NCBI RefSeq assembly: GCF_014805625.2
Contig: NW_023998566.1
Coordinates: 42,675-106,674, forward strand
DNA length: 64,000 nt
Reading direction: 5' to 3'
DNA from: Glossina fuscipes
Taxonomy: Eukaryota; Arthropoda; Insecta; Diptera; Glossinidae
The notes beneath the pieces were generated by a model. The model worked only from the letters and a program-made list of their open reading frames with translations. It did no database searches and was not told the origin of the DNA. The position numbers and the translations under genes are program-made. How positions within the stretch are numbered: the stretch's first letter is position 1; each line of letters opens with the position of its first letter. Below, in pieces: positions 1-11,040 of the stretch.

Positions 1-325
1 GGTAACGCAGGCAATGCATTAATAATTACAGAGGCATTGCTAAGCTTGTTATTATACCAAAATTATTTGAGGCACTTGTAACAATCGTTTGACTTGTTCT
101 GTTAGCTCGGTGGTTTCCTCATCTTAACATGACATTTGCTGCGCAAAATCAACCTTTCCAAATTTACTGAAACTTTTTAATTACACTTTTAAAGTTCTTC
201 CCGAACGTAATGAAACTGACATTATTTTCATAGACTTTAGGCAGGCATTTAACAAACTTAATCATGTGACCTTCTTGTTTTAAAGTTATCAGAATTCGGC
301 TTTTCTGATTGTTTAGTCAAATGGC
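1..325 (+). mobile_element. CR1-like LINE reverse transcriptase fragment
   Basis: Decayed piece of a non-LTR retrotransposon RT. In three interrupted frames it shows a YRGIAKL-like block near the left edge, a PKLFEALVT block, then palm motif A read as IIFIDFRQAFNKLNHV (about 215-265) followed by the SEFGF segment. The same blocks occur in the same order in the longer copy at 36.8-40.8 kb, which is why I assign it to that family. Stops and frameshifts rule out function. It stops abruptly at about 313-325, where it meets an ORF1 fragment of the same family on the opposite strand. Confidence 0.8.
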
Positions 326-880
326 CAACGAGAGGAAGAGGACGATTTACTATTTTCAGTATTAGTTTTAGGCGATGACGTCTGGGTAGATTGAGTGACG
401 CCAATGAGAGGTACACTTGCCACTTCAGCGAAGCTCAAACCAGAAGGATTTCCCGGCTTATTTGTAACTTTTTTGTACCTTTTGTTCTCTGTAGACTTTG
501 AGGAATCGCTAACTTGCACCAAAGAATCGGACTTAGGAGAACTCAGAGGTAACGTACCACATGCTACGCTACGAGTTGCAACTTTGCTAGCTGGGGAAGA
601 AGATGAGAGGTCAATGTAACGACACTCACCAAATCTAGTCTTAATTATTTCAAATTTCTCCCACAAGGATCGAAAATTTTTGCTCAAATCTGAGAAGCAA
701 TTTTTCGTGTCTGTAAAGAGTTTGTAGAAGTCTATCTCCCGCTTTCTACAATCAACACATGACCATCGTAAGACTTTTGAGGGGTCCCAGGGTTGCATCA
801 ATACCAACACACTTTGCATGGCAAAATCGATGACACAGCCAACAAGTGACGAATCGTTCAAATTCAGGACTTGCTTTCGC
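313..880 (-). mobile_element. CR1-like LINE ORF1 fragment with PHD-type finger
   Basis: Minus-strand reading frame of about 190 codons. It shares with the other ORF1 copies the block WSCVDCRKREIDFYKLF, the helix SLWEKFEIIKTRF, a SVACGT segment and the serine-rich stretch ending SFAEVA. One frame over, at about 820-875, it still encodes CWLCHRFCHAKC, the first half of a zinc finger completed by the CVDC pair. PHD-type fingers in ORF1 are known in CR1-like LINEs. A frameshift separates the two finger halves, and the C-terminal half of ORF1 is missing where it abuts the plus-strand RT piece. Confidence 0.8.
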
Positions 881-2059
881 ACCACATGGTGTAAATCAAC
901 AATCCATGTTCAGTAAAAACAACAAAAGGAGCTTATGAAGAAAGAAAAAAGAGCAAAAAACTAAAAGGTTACACGACACAAATTTTCAGCAACCTAAAGC
1001 AAATCTCTCTCTTCTGTTCCCACTGTAAATGTCGAGCGAAAGCAAAAAAAACTGTAAACAGAGATTAATAGAAAAAAAGAGAAACTTTTACGAAGAGCTC
1101 TAGTTGTTGATTGCACAAAGCCAAAATGAATTTTTCACATAAAAGATTAATATAATTCATATAATTTAAACTCACACTTTACTCTTTTAAATATTTTTAT
1201 AATTTAGACACGAATAAATCCAAAATCTAAGAAATACACGAAAGAAAATACAAGAAAGAAATTTAAATATTTCTTGCACAGATGTAAAACGCGACTACAA
1301 CACGCACGCAGAGTTGCGAAACATAAAAAATATTTATCGAAGAATATTTATTTAATTTTACATATATATAAACTTATGTACAGATGGGGTATTCGCTCAT
1401 TAATCTTACATCTATATGAATGGCGTACGTGCTTGTTGTAAAAGTGCTTCTGAATCGATCGGCATAACAAAATCAATCTATCTCGCTGTAGGGCGCATCT
1501 AGTTGATGTTTTGCTTTCATAGCATAAAGACGTATGCTTGCGAGTGTTAACTTCATAATTGGCTAAATCAATGTGAAGACTGGTGTAAATTAGTGATATT
1601 CATAATAAATTGATGGATTGAATTGACAAATCAAATGGTTGATATAAATTATTGCGGATAAACAATTAAAAAAGCATTTAAAAGTGTTTATTCATCATAT
1701 CGTTTGTGTATGTGTGTATGTGCGCACAAAACAATTACTAAATTCTATAAGTGACGCTAAAGTGCACAACACAAGAAGAAACATTTTGACTCATTCCCAT
1801 TGGTTGTTTACATAATAAGACATGACATTCCCGGCTGTTCCACTTTGAAAAAATTGGAACAAAGTGGAATTAAAATTTTTACTATTGATTGGTGGCGCTC
1901 TTCGCTTTCTGTTTTGCAGCTGGTAACCTGTTGGGAGCCACTTTCTATACTTGGTGGCGCTGGTGTGCGGCTGCAATACTGTCCGGTTGGGGTGAGTGTC
2001 TCTTACATATATATTTTATCATATATACTGTTAAATAAATCACTTCGCCTTATACACTG
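881..2059. other. AT-rich intergenic stretch, no gene seen
   Basis: About 1.2 kb of A/T-rich DNA without a convincing reading frame, splice pattern or known repeat. The last 200 bases may include the 5' untranslated region of the R1-type LINE that follows, but I see no sharp boundary. Confidence 0.5.
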
Positions 2060-2116
2060 CACTGATATATAGTGCACTGATTGAGGTTTTTGAGTATACC
2101 TCACAGCTAGTGCACC

Positions 2117-2545
2117 ATGGGGAAAGGCAACAAGAACCCTCTCCCGAAGAGTGTTGGAGGGCCGTCGGAAATGACGTCCTCCGATGAAGAATTGGTGGTG
2201 GCGAAGGATGGACAGCAGGCTGGACCACTAAAAGGTGGTGGGGCAAAACGCAACCACAGTTCGTCCGATGTGTCGGTGAGCGACACCACGGTTGAGGGGA
2301 ATATGCGCCATAGTGGTTCGATGCCTACGGTTCCCAATTCGCGGTCGGTGAAAAGGCGCAAGGTGAAAACAGGCACTGTGACTGCATCCGCTGCATCCAC
2401 CCCTGTAGTGAGCGCGGCAGCTTCCGCGTCAAGCAGGCCAGTTTGTGTGGAGGAGCGGAATGCTGCTGCAGGGTCGGTGAGCAAGATGAAGGCGATAACT
2501 ACTCGCTGCAGAAATGCGTTCTTTCGCCGGACAGCGTTTTTTTAG
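2117..2545 (+). pseudogene. R1-type LINE ORF1, N-terminal part
   Basis: ATG-initiated frame of about 142 codons, basic and Ser/Lys-rich (MGKGNKNPLPKSVGG at the start, RSVKRRKVKTG about residue 75). Disordered basic N-termini are usual for LINE gag-like ORF1 proteins, which coat the RNA. The frame breaks near 2,530, and a 15-base stretch around 2,570-2,590 is tandemly duplicated (gagttttagcggcgag twice). This duplication probably accounts for the frameshift into the next segment. Confidence 0.65.
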
Positions 2546-2582
2546 AGGCTGCCGGGGAGATTTTGAGTTTTAGCGGCGAGTT

Positions 2583-3047
2583 TTGAGTTTTAGCGGCGAG
2601 TATGAGGCGATCCCTTTCGGCCTAATGGCTCGCCTCAGAGGCTGGATCGCGGAATTAGAAAAGGACGGCGGATGTTATAAATCCTCCACTCGCTTAGGTG
2701 GAACACCCCCAACAACGTCAGTACCCCCCCCCCCCCCGCCTAAGGAGGTGGCCAAGAGGGTGGTGGAGCAGGTGGCTCCGACGCTCGTTATTCGTGCACA
2801 CGGTATGAAGCCGATCCTAGAAGGTGGAGCGAGTATCCGTACTCCATCTGCTGCGGAGAGGACGAAGATCATGGCGAACACGAAATTCGGGAAAGTCGGG
2901 CTCAATGTCTCGGCTGAAGAGAAGCTGGGGCAGAAGGTGGTATGTCAGTCTGTGCATAATCCGTCTGCTTTTATGGAGATGAACATTAAAGGTTTGTACT
3001 CTCCCGAGGAATTTAGAAAGAGTGGCTGGATGGTTTCGAAACCATGA
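2583..3047 (+). pseudogene. R1-type LINE ORF1, central part
   Basis: About 154 codons containing a proline run (a C-rich homopolymer near 2,727) and the segment MEMNIKGLYSPEEFRKS, which looks like the folded nucleic-acid-binding portion before the zinc knuckles. The CCHC knuckles expected next are absent: the frame ends where endonuclease sequence starts, so a deletion removed the end of ORF1 and the start of ORF2. Confidence 0.6.
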
Positions 3048-3624
3048 GAAAAGTGTGTCGGTACAACCAACGTCGTTCTTGAGGGTTTTTCTTGACTCCA
3101 GTAGCCACTCTGCCGTCGTAATTAATCATGTGAATGTGGACGCCCCCCTTGTTAAAACCAGCAACCATAATGTGTGTGTGTTCCTGGAAGACCCGCATGG
3201 AAGACTGCTTGTAGCAAGTCTCTGCTGCAAATTCTATCAAGAACTGGAAGATCACATTAGGTTTATGGATTCGCTGCTAATGCTTTCAGGTAGCACCCCA
3301 TTAATCCTAGGACTCGATGCAAATGCCTGTTCGCCCTTATGGTTCAGTAAGATGCCAGAACATGGTTCTGGTCTTCGTAATCAGCTAAGGGGGGACGTTT
3401 TGTCTGAATGGTGTGCATCACGAAAGGTCCATGTTTTAAATGAGCCTAGCCAGTGGTTCACGTTTGACGGTCAAGTTGGTGCTAGTGACATTGATGTGAC
3501 TATCGCAAATGGAGCTGCTATAGGAGTATTTGATTTCTCTTGGGAGGTCAAAGGGGGTTGGGGGGTTAGCGATCACCAACTTGTTAAAGTGGTGGCCAGC
3601 TACACTCCTTCTAAATCCACCTAG
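3022..3624 (+). pseudogene. R1-type LINE endonuclease domain (N-terminally deleted)
   Basis: About 200 codons of apurinic-like endonuclease: VCVFLEDPHGRLLVASL, the LILGLDANACSPLW block with its catalytic Asp/Asn, SDIDVTIANG, and the C-terminal GVSDHQL with the catalytic Asp-His. The N-terminal third, with the first active-site Asn and Glu, is missing. A TAG at 3,622-3,624 interrupts the frame, which continues without shift into the RT linker. This enzyme nicks the target DNA in target-primed reverse transcription; here it cannot work. Confidence 0.8.
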
Positions 3625-5092
3625 TTAAGTGTCGTGCGTTGGCGCACTTCCGAGGTAAATTGGGATACCTACGGGGTCCACATTAGGGTAGCGGTGACAG
3701 CCGTATCGCTCGAGGATTTTGCTTGTAGATCGTTGGATGAGCAGGTGGAGTATATTTCCCGCTCTGTTGGTGGCGTCAACGACTTGCTCCTCGAGAAATG
3801 TCGCAAGACAAATCGACGGAGAGTCAGGTGGTGGACGGCAGCTCTGTTCGCGAAACGTAGAGCCGTACGCCGCTTTAGGCGGAATTTTCAAAGTGCGAGG
3901 CGGTCCGATAGTGCAGATGTTGCCCAACTCAGAATCGACTTAAGGCAAGGTCTTTATGAATGCAAGCGCATGCTTCTAAAAGCGAAGGAAGACGAATGGA
4001 AGCCTTTTGCCTTTCGAAACCGAGATGATCCTTGGGGTCAGCTATATCGGATGTGCAGAGGCAAAAAATCGCTGGAAGTCTGTGGTATAAGTGCTAACGG
4101 TACAGTACTTACCACCCAGCGGGAGTGTCTGTAGGTTTTATTGGGCAGGGTTGCACGAGGTTGTGTCTTCTGGAATTTTCTCCGCCACCCTTGGAAGAAT
4201 ATGAAATTGGATTTGCGATCGTTAATACTAAAGCGAAAAAGTCGCCAGGTTGGGATGGAATAAGGGGTGACATAGTAAGAACCATCTGGAAAGTTATTCC
4301 TGACTGCCTCTTTAAGATGTGCAGTCAATGCCTAGCGGATGGTTATTTTCCAGCCCAGTGAAAATAGGCCGGGGTGGTACTGCTCCTGAAGTCGCCTGAT
4401 AAAGTTAGGAGTGATCCTAGCTACTCCCAGTGCTTGGTAAAGTGCTGGAGAGGGTGATGGTAGAAAGGCTTCTGGAAATTTCTAGTCTGAGTCTGTCTGA
4501 CCAACAGTTTGGGTTCCTAAAGGGACTTTCTACCGAGGATGCTTGGCTGCATGTGCAGAAAGGCGTAGGTGCTAGTGAAGCAAAGTACGTGTTAGGGATA
4601 TTTGCAGATTTCAAGGGTGCGTTTGATTACCTAAGATGGGATGAAGTTTTTGTCAGACTGAGAGAGGTAAATTGCCCCGAAATCAACCTCTGGACAATTT
4701 ATTTCTCTCAAAGACGCGCATATGCTGTTGGTGCCATCGATATGGTACATAGAGACGTAGTAAGAGGTTGCCCGCAGGGATCGATCTGTGGTTCATACAT
4801 ATGGAACATCATGATGGATGCTCTGTTAAGGCGGCTAGATGGCATATGCAAGCTTTCTGCATATGCCGACGACCTGCTCATCCTAGACGAAGGCCAATCG
4901 CGAGCTGTTATTCAGCAGCTCCGAGAGCGTATAATACACATGGTTACAGAGTGGAGGCAAGGTGATTGTGTGAGAGTGTCACTGGAGAAAACCGTGATGA
5001 TGCTATTGAAAGGTAGCCTCTTACACGGTCGACCGCCAGTGATTAGAATGAATGGGGCTAGCCTTAGGTGCAAGACTGTGGTATTTGCATAG
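3625..5092 (+). pseudogene. R1-type LINE reverse transcriptase
   Basis: In-frame continuation of the endonuclease up to a stop at about 4,134, then frame changes near 4,130 and 4,360-4,430. Motifs in order: linker ending RMCRGKKSLEV, SPGWDGIRGDIVR (motif 0/1), VLERVMVERLL, QQFGFLKGLSTEDAW, motif A ADFKGAFDYLRW, CPQGSICGSYIWN (motif B), catalytic AYADDLLIL (motif C). The two catalytic Asp positions are intact, but the shifts and stops prevent a full-length product. Confidence 0.85.
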
Positions 5093-6170
5093 GTGAAAAG
5101 ATGAGTTTTCTCCCTCACTCCGCAAGAATGGAGGAAAAACTTTCGAATGTGGTAGGAAAGGTCCGCCGTGTCCTACGGAGTGAATGGGGGTTAACCAGAC
5201 GAGCTGTTCGGGCCATATATGGTGGACTATTCGTGGCTTGTGCGACTTATGGCTTACCAATATGGCACCAAGCGATCGCGACTGTTGTTGGTCAAAATAA
5301 AATTTTGAGTTGGTAGCGAGTTACTTTGTTAGTTTGTTTGCCCGTGTGTCGGACAATTTCAACGGACGCGTTACAGGTATTTTTGGGTGCACCCCCTTCA
5401 GACGTGGAAGCAAAGCGAATTTGCACTGCCTTCAGGAGTGAGCACTACCGTTACTGCCAACTGGCGGGTAAAGTAATGATGAAGAAGAGAGGTTAAATGT
5501 CAGGGAGCGTATCACGCTTTTAAAAGAACGTGTCTGTGCTTTATGGCAATCCCGTAGGGAAGACAGTTCCAAAGGAAAAGCGACATTTGAATTTATCCGC
5601 GATGTCTCGTACGTAAAAAACATCCAGTTTTTAACTTTAGGCTTCGTCTGGAGTTTCTGCTTACGGGCCACGGATCCCTTAATGCATATCTGCATAAGAG
5701 CGGTCTGTCCGGAACTGGGGCTTGCCTATGAGGCATGTCTGAAGATTGGTTGCACTTTTTGTGTGTTTGCTCCAAGTAGTCGGATTTTAGAGACTTGGAA
5801 GCAATGGGTATACGACAGACGAATGGGAACTTTGACCTCAGTCTGTCCCTCTCCACTTCTGAGACAGTAGCAGCTTTGGGCGCATATGCTGCGCGGGCGT
5901 TCATCAGACTCAGCGTCGAGAGACTTGATCTGGACAACTCTGCCTGATCCGCTTCCGTGCTCTTCTTGTACGGCAACTATGACTGAACAACAGGCGGTTA
6001 GGAGCTGCATGGAGTTCTTAAGTTTTACCAGAGCCTTCCTCTTTCTGGTTGGTGATGTGGAGAAATCCGTTCCCACGTTTCCCCTACATCGCTATTTTTG
6101 TACACTCGGTTTTGAGACTCTGTCCACAAAAATTTTTCCTAGTAAGTTGCGATAGGCCTCGCTTCGCCCA
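5093..6170 (+). pseudogene. R1-type LINE post-RT C-terminal region
   Basis: Frameshifted remains of the thumb and C-terminal region: VGKVRRVLRSEWGLTRRAVR, GLFVACATYGLPIWH, TISTDALQVFLGAPP and, near 5,680-5,870, the segment ending VYDRRMGTL. These are characteristic of the region after the R1 RT palm. The zinc-finger-like end is not recognisable. The reading frame changes at least four times. Confidence 0.7.
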
Positions 6171-6719
6171 GTGAGAATACTATGCCCATGCGCATGGTAT
6201 AGACTGGTTTCCTTCAAGTGATTATCTCATGCCGAGTGCGGGTCTTACGGGACCTAGAAAGTCCATACAATTAATCCAATCAAAATTCATGCAAAATGTG
6301 ATTTTTTCACCATTTTTCATATATATTGAAAGCAACTTTGTGTTCTCTCCATTCTCCATAGATAGTTCTTTTTTTATAACCTATGTAAAGAATTTTGGAA
6401 AATACCAGACAACGGCTTTCTGTGATATTTCACAATTACAACAGAGAGGTAGCAAAAACTTACGTATTAAAACTGACAGCGAGGACGAGGTAGGTTTTTT
6501 GGGTTTCGATGAGAGAGAGGAAGAGCACAAATAGAAGATAGGGTAGCAGGGAAAGAAGGGAGGAAGAGGTAGTACAAATAGAAGATACGCAAATGACAGA
6601 CGATCTGAGTACGGTGCCATGTGTAGGTAGGCTAGATGTAGTGAGTAAATATCTAATAAGCCCAGATGTTTTTATGGACGAAGATGACACCAGCAGCCCG
6701 TAAACGTTGACACCTTATG

Positions 6720-7375
6720 AATCAGTTGAAGACGATTGAAGCGGAAAAAGAGGATTTGAAGTGGTGGCTAACGAAATATGAAGACCAGTGGGTAGAAACG
6801 GAAGCTGACAGCGTGGTGTAGGACGTGGAGACACTTCGGGATATCGAGAGGAAATTGAGTCCTCTCGACAAAATTGTACAACTGCATTTTGACGAGTTCT
6901 TCACCAACAATCAGGTGCTTTACTCGCGGGCGAACGATGCAATAATTGGTTACAATTACGTTGACGAGCGCAAGAAGAACACATATGCCTGCAAAACGGT
7001 ACTCGTGTTCGCTGTAAGAAGCCTGGCGACGCCGTTTAAGTTTAGTTTCAAAAGTACAACTACGGCTAAAGACGTTGGGTTCGATGTGCGAGCACTAGTT
7101 TGCGATAGGAATACCGCATATAAGGAACCTGTACAGTCATTACCGGCTGGAGTCGTATTAATATATGGTTACCTGCACCTCTTAAAAAGATATAAGGCAC
7201 TAATTGAAAAAACCAAAGAAAAGTGTAACGTCAGCATAATTGCAAATTTATACAAATAATTAGAGCCCACTACTGAACTTTGGGCCCAACGAGGCGCCGT
7301 TTTAACGGTTTCAGCACCGCGGTACAGTGGCGAAGTGATGCAATTCTTCAAGGACGCCACGCCAGCCAAAGAGTG
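6720..7375 (+). mobile_element. P-element-like (THAP9-type) transposase fragment
   Basis: Begins with a charged helix (KTIEAEKEDLKWWLTKYED), a candidate coiled coil. It continues through ERKLSPLDKIVQLHFDEFF, YSRANDAIIGYNY, VFAVRSLATPF and VRALVCDRN to about 7,260, then degenerates. The arrangement resembles the RNase-H-like core of P-superfamily transposases: the first acidic site in a hydrophobic-FDE motif, then a VRxL segment, then xxxCDxxxxN. It aligns block for block with the minus-strand copy at 43.0-44.7 kb, but here the presumed catalytic Asp of FDE is kept. An in-frame stop (about 6,820), an internal deletion and a truncated C-terminus make it non-functional. The acidic stretch at 6,480-6,540 may be its upstream end. 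Confidence 0.65.
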
Positions 7376-7397
7376 GTGCAGAAATGTTTTTTGTAAA

Positions 7398-7555
7398 GTG
7401 CCACAAAGTTCCTTCCTTTTTAATTGCTTTATTGACGATCTTCCTGTTGTCGTCCAGCACAGTAATCTTGTAATGTTCGCAAATGTTGTGAAGGTATTTC
7501 ACTCTATTTCACTCGAAACGATAGGATTAAGGACGAGAAAGCATCGGCACCTTTA
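7398..7555 (+). mobile_element. CR1-like RT palm fragment
   Basis: Reads VPQSSFLF, then FIDDLPVVVQHSNLVMF and KVFHSISLE, matching VPQGS through INDLPSVV to the catalytic-loop region in the copy at 39.8 kb. The catalytic loop has become FANVV, so both Asp are lost. It is joined directly to the P-like fragment upstream, so one element inserted into or recombined with the other. Confidence 0.7.
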
Positions 7556-8085
7556 ACACATTGGCCGTCAGCTTAATTATATATTGGCTTTTCACGTTTT
7601 ATTTTTCTTAACTTTTCTTTCTGCTTTATCATCTGAATTTACATGTACTGAATTAGATTTTTATTTATGTATATTAGCTGTATAATTTAGCTAATAATGT
7701 TTAGTCACTAAAAATTCGCTCGCTCTGTGGTCTGCGTTACTTTGTGTGAATAAATTTTGCTATTTCTTTTTTTTATCTTATGGCTTCATGGCTTTATACG
7801 CTTTTAAAGCCTAATTAATTATAAAAGTATAAAAGTGTTTAAATGAATTGAATTATATTAAACTTTTTCCATTATATTTATTTTCGTGTTTGCGATCAGC
7901 ACTTGGTGCTCTCGTTGATTGGTGCCTTTTTTTCGTGTTTGCCGTTTTTCCCTTGGTTTGATCTTTTTTTACAGTGTCTTTAATAGTGTGAAGTTTGCGT
8001 CTAATTTAAGAGATTATTTTTCGTACGTGACAAACTTTTTTATTTGTTCTTTTTTCCCAATCTGTATTTTCTCTACGACTTATTG
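7556..8085. other. AT-rich stretch, possibly LINE 3' UTR
   Basis: T-rich sequence without reading frames between an RT fragment and the next ORF1. It could include 3' untranslated sequence of the upstream fragment, but I find no tail repeat that proves it. Confidence 0.35.
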
Positions 8086-8089
8086 ACAT

Positions 8090-9029
8090 CATGTTGAATA
8101 AAAACGGGCCCTGATTCTGAACGATTCATTTATTGCTGGCTTTGTAAACGTTTCCGTTATGCGAAGTGTGCAGATAATATTTGTCGTAGTGTAGATGCAA
8201 TCCTAGAACATTCGAGAGAAGTATGTTGGTCATGTCCCGACTGCGGTAAGCGGGATATTGACTTTTGTAAGCTTTTCACGGGGACAAGAAATGGGGTTTC
8301 TGAATTAAGCAAAAATCTCGTGAGTTTGCATGGAAAGATTGAAAAGATCAAGACAATGTTCGATGAGAGCTGCCGTACAGAGCAGTCATCTTCTCCCCCA
8401 GCCTGTAAAAGACGAACTAGTAGTGTAGCGTGCATTACTTCACCTCGGTCTTCGCCTAAATCTGATCCGTCGCCTCATGTGAGCGCTTCATTCTTGCCTA
8501 TAAAGAACATTAGCGTTTCCGCTACCGTTAAGTCGTCTGGCAATAAAAAGTCACAAATAAACCCGGAAACACTTTTTTTAGTTATGCTTAAGTGGCAAGA
8601 ATATCTCCTCTTCGTGGTGCCATTCAGGCTACTTGGTCTACATCTCCAAATTAAAATTTAAAATTAATTAAAATAATAAACTCGTCTCCCTCTCTCGCTG
8701 TTCAGGTGTGTCTGCTAGTCACCATTTTGGGCAAGTGGCACAAATTGCACGTGCAAGTGTGATCACCTCTCTATATTCGCGTTAACTCAGATGACGTCTG
8801 CTTGACGGCAGTACCACCCAAAAAAGCAGTATTCTTGCCAAGACTGGCAACTAACACCTCTGAAGATAATATAATTAGTCATCTGGTTGCAAAGGTCTCA
8901 TCCGTCAATTTGAAGCGTGCAGGCAATTTCAAATTTGCTATTTCTCAATCTAGCGCTATTTGGTCTATTAAAGTGTTAGTGCCGACTGAAAACATGGAAA
9001 TTTTGCTAAACAAACTATTGGATCCTTAA
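8090..9029 (+). mobile_element. CR1-like LINE copy 2, ORF1 region
   Basis: Degenerate ORF1 in two pieces. First, 8,112-8,661: CWLCKRFRYAKC finger half, CWSCPDCGKRDIDFCKLF, ELSKNLVSLHGKIEKIKTMF, SVACITSPRSSPKSD. Second, 8,802-9,029: LTAVPPKKAVFLPRLA, VSSVNLKRAGNFKF, IKVLVPTENMEILLNK. The pieces match the ORF1 N- and C-terminal blocks of the copy at 36.9-37.9 kb. The PHD-type finger cysteines are present, although the consensus His has become Tyr (FRYAKC). The middle of ORF1 (about 8,660-8,790) is replaced by AT-rich sequence. Confidence 0.8.
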
Positions 9030-9100
9030 TTAAGAAAATCATTCCACGGGATCGACTCCATAACACCAATTCGGAAGGTCTTCCACCCTCAAAAAACTAA

Positions 9101-11040
9101 ATGGTTTCAGGCCCAGTAACTTTCATGTACAAAATTGTTAGGGGCTTAAACTCAAAAATTCGCTCTACTTTCCTAAATTTAGTGAGCACAGAGTTTTCCT
9201 GTTTGGCTTTTACTTGGTTGAAGCTTGACTTGCATTCGGGAGAAATTTTTTACAATTCTTCCCAGGTTTTTAGAAAGAAGCGAAAATTTCTAATAACTTG
9301 TTATAAGTAACCGAATGCGGATATTTTTATTTATAAGAAACACTTTGCACACAGGAGGCCTGAAAAGTCTAAATCTACTGATATAGTCATAGCGGCGGAT
9401 TTCAATTTGGCCCAAGTCACTTGGTGTTATAGTGATAATTCTGATTGTATGGTCCCCACTTCAACATCTGCTATTGTGTATTTCGATGAATTATTTTATC
9501 GTAATTAACTTTAATACAACTGTACTCCAAACTGTAATGGCAGATTGCGTCATCTTTGCTTTGCCAATTTCGAGGAGATAGTTGTAAACCGCTGTTTAGC
9601 TTACCTGAAGATCCGTATTATCCAGCAATATGAATTTCCTTTTATTATAGGCCCTTGAAGTACTCTAACCTGTTAAATCCGACTTCCTCCAATAAAAATT
9701 TTGATTTTAATAAAACCAGTGTTTTACCACTATATCTCAACTTTCATACATTATGCTCGATTTTTCTGCTGGAAATATTGAAACCTTGCCATTATCGTTT
9801 TATAACGTATCAAACCTAGCTCCTTTCGCATTCATTCCAATAAAACAACCTCACCCTCGAAACAGGTGCTCGGCTTTGTTTAATAAAACAAGTAAATATT
9901 ACAAAAATAGGGAAAACAAACTTTTCAAAAAATTTGTGAAAACTAATTTTATTCACCTCTATTTCGCTTAGTTTGATGAAAGGCATAGACTTAATTACCT
10001 CGCTGATACCTTCAGTTGATCAAATCCTCACTGCTTGTTGACCCTAATTTTTTTGCAAATTTGTCAACTCCAAAAGAAATATCTCCATACAACTCTCGCA
10101 TGTTGCTTTCAATGGCACTGAGTCCGCTGATGATATTGAAACTCAAATATCTTTGCTGAATACTTCCGACGATATTTTTCAATTGTTAATTCCAATTCAA
10201 CTGTCAACTATCCGTATCCGATATCTACCTCGGTAACCTGATCATTTCAGAATATGATGTTTTATGTGGTTCAGAATCTCTATACTTCTGCGCTTGGACT
10301 TGATGGAATTCTATCATGTATACGCAATCATGAAGAGTTTGGCTTAGTTAACCATAACTTATCGATTTTCAAACTTTATGGCTTTATAGCTTGATTACGT
10401 GCTCGTTAAATTTTATGAAATTCATTTAGTCCTTAATATTTCAATGATTTACAAAGGTTGGAAAACGTAGATTTGTTCATGGATTTAGGGTTCTATTCGA
10501 CCAAAGATTACGTTTTCATTTTCACATTGAGTTCTCTTTAAGCAAAGCTGGGTCGGAGGTGTTCCAAAGGATCCTTACATTACAAAGAGAGTATATATGT
10601 GCTTAACTAGAACAATAATTGAGGATGCGTCTTTTGTGTGGTCGCCTTGCAAAGCAATTCTTGCCGTTTGACCTTGGGGTTTGGAGTTTGCCCCTCATCC
10701 TCCTTATGAAAATAAGTTGCTTCCGTTATCCTTACCGTTACTTGAGAAACGTAGATTTATTCTTGGTGTGTCCTTCTTAATGAAGTTAATTAACAGCACT
10801 ATCGATTCGTCTACATTACTTGGTAAAATACACTTTATTGTCCTTAATCATTTCTCTCGAAGCTTTATCCTAACCTTAGTCTATATAAATGTCATTATGA
10901 GCTATTCAATCGGTTCAGAGTTCTTTGCAGAAATCTGAAAGATGTCTGTCACTTAATCTCAATATCGAATTCTTTAAAGCGTATTCAAACCACTTTGCTT
11001 AATACGCGCGATTCGCCTATGTGGTATATAAAATAACTTA
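9101..11040 (+). mobile_element. CR1-like LINE copy 2, ORF2 remnant
   Basis: Endonuclease start (RGLNSKIRSTFLNLVSTEF, LAFTWLKLDLHSGEIF), an ADFNLAQVTWC block near 9,395, the inter-domain helix LDFSAGNIETLPLSF with NRCSALFNKTSKYYKNR (9,753-9,971), a shrunken RT region and the C-terminal LPLLEKRRFILGV block (10,681-10,938) are all in the order seen in the copy at 38-40.6 kb. The RT palm is mostly deleted: motif A survives only as LVNHNLSIFKLYGF near 10,340. Many stops; no function. Confidence 0.75.

Larger units (their letters stand above)
2060..6280 (+). mobile_element. R1-clade LINE, nearly full length, inactivated
   Basis: Non-LTR retrotransposon with ORF1 (2.1-3.05 kb), apurinic-type endonuclease, RT and post-RT domain in the usual order. 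The endonuclease (GLDANACSPLWFS, GVSDHQL) and RT motifs (SPGWDGI, ADFKGAFDYL, AYADDLLIL) are of the R1/Loa type. Local G+C is clearly higher than in the surroundings. Several stops, frameshifts and a deletion joining ORF1 directly to the middle of the endonuclease show it is dead. R1 proper inserts in 28S rDNA. The flanks here are not rDNA, so this is either a non-rDNA member of the clade or a displaced copy. Both ends are approximate. Confidence 0.85.

Noticed and set aside
395..619. Plus-strand open frame of 74 codons
   Set aside because: It is the complement of a LINE ORF1 whose minus-strand product matches two other copies; the plus frame matches nothing.
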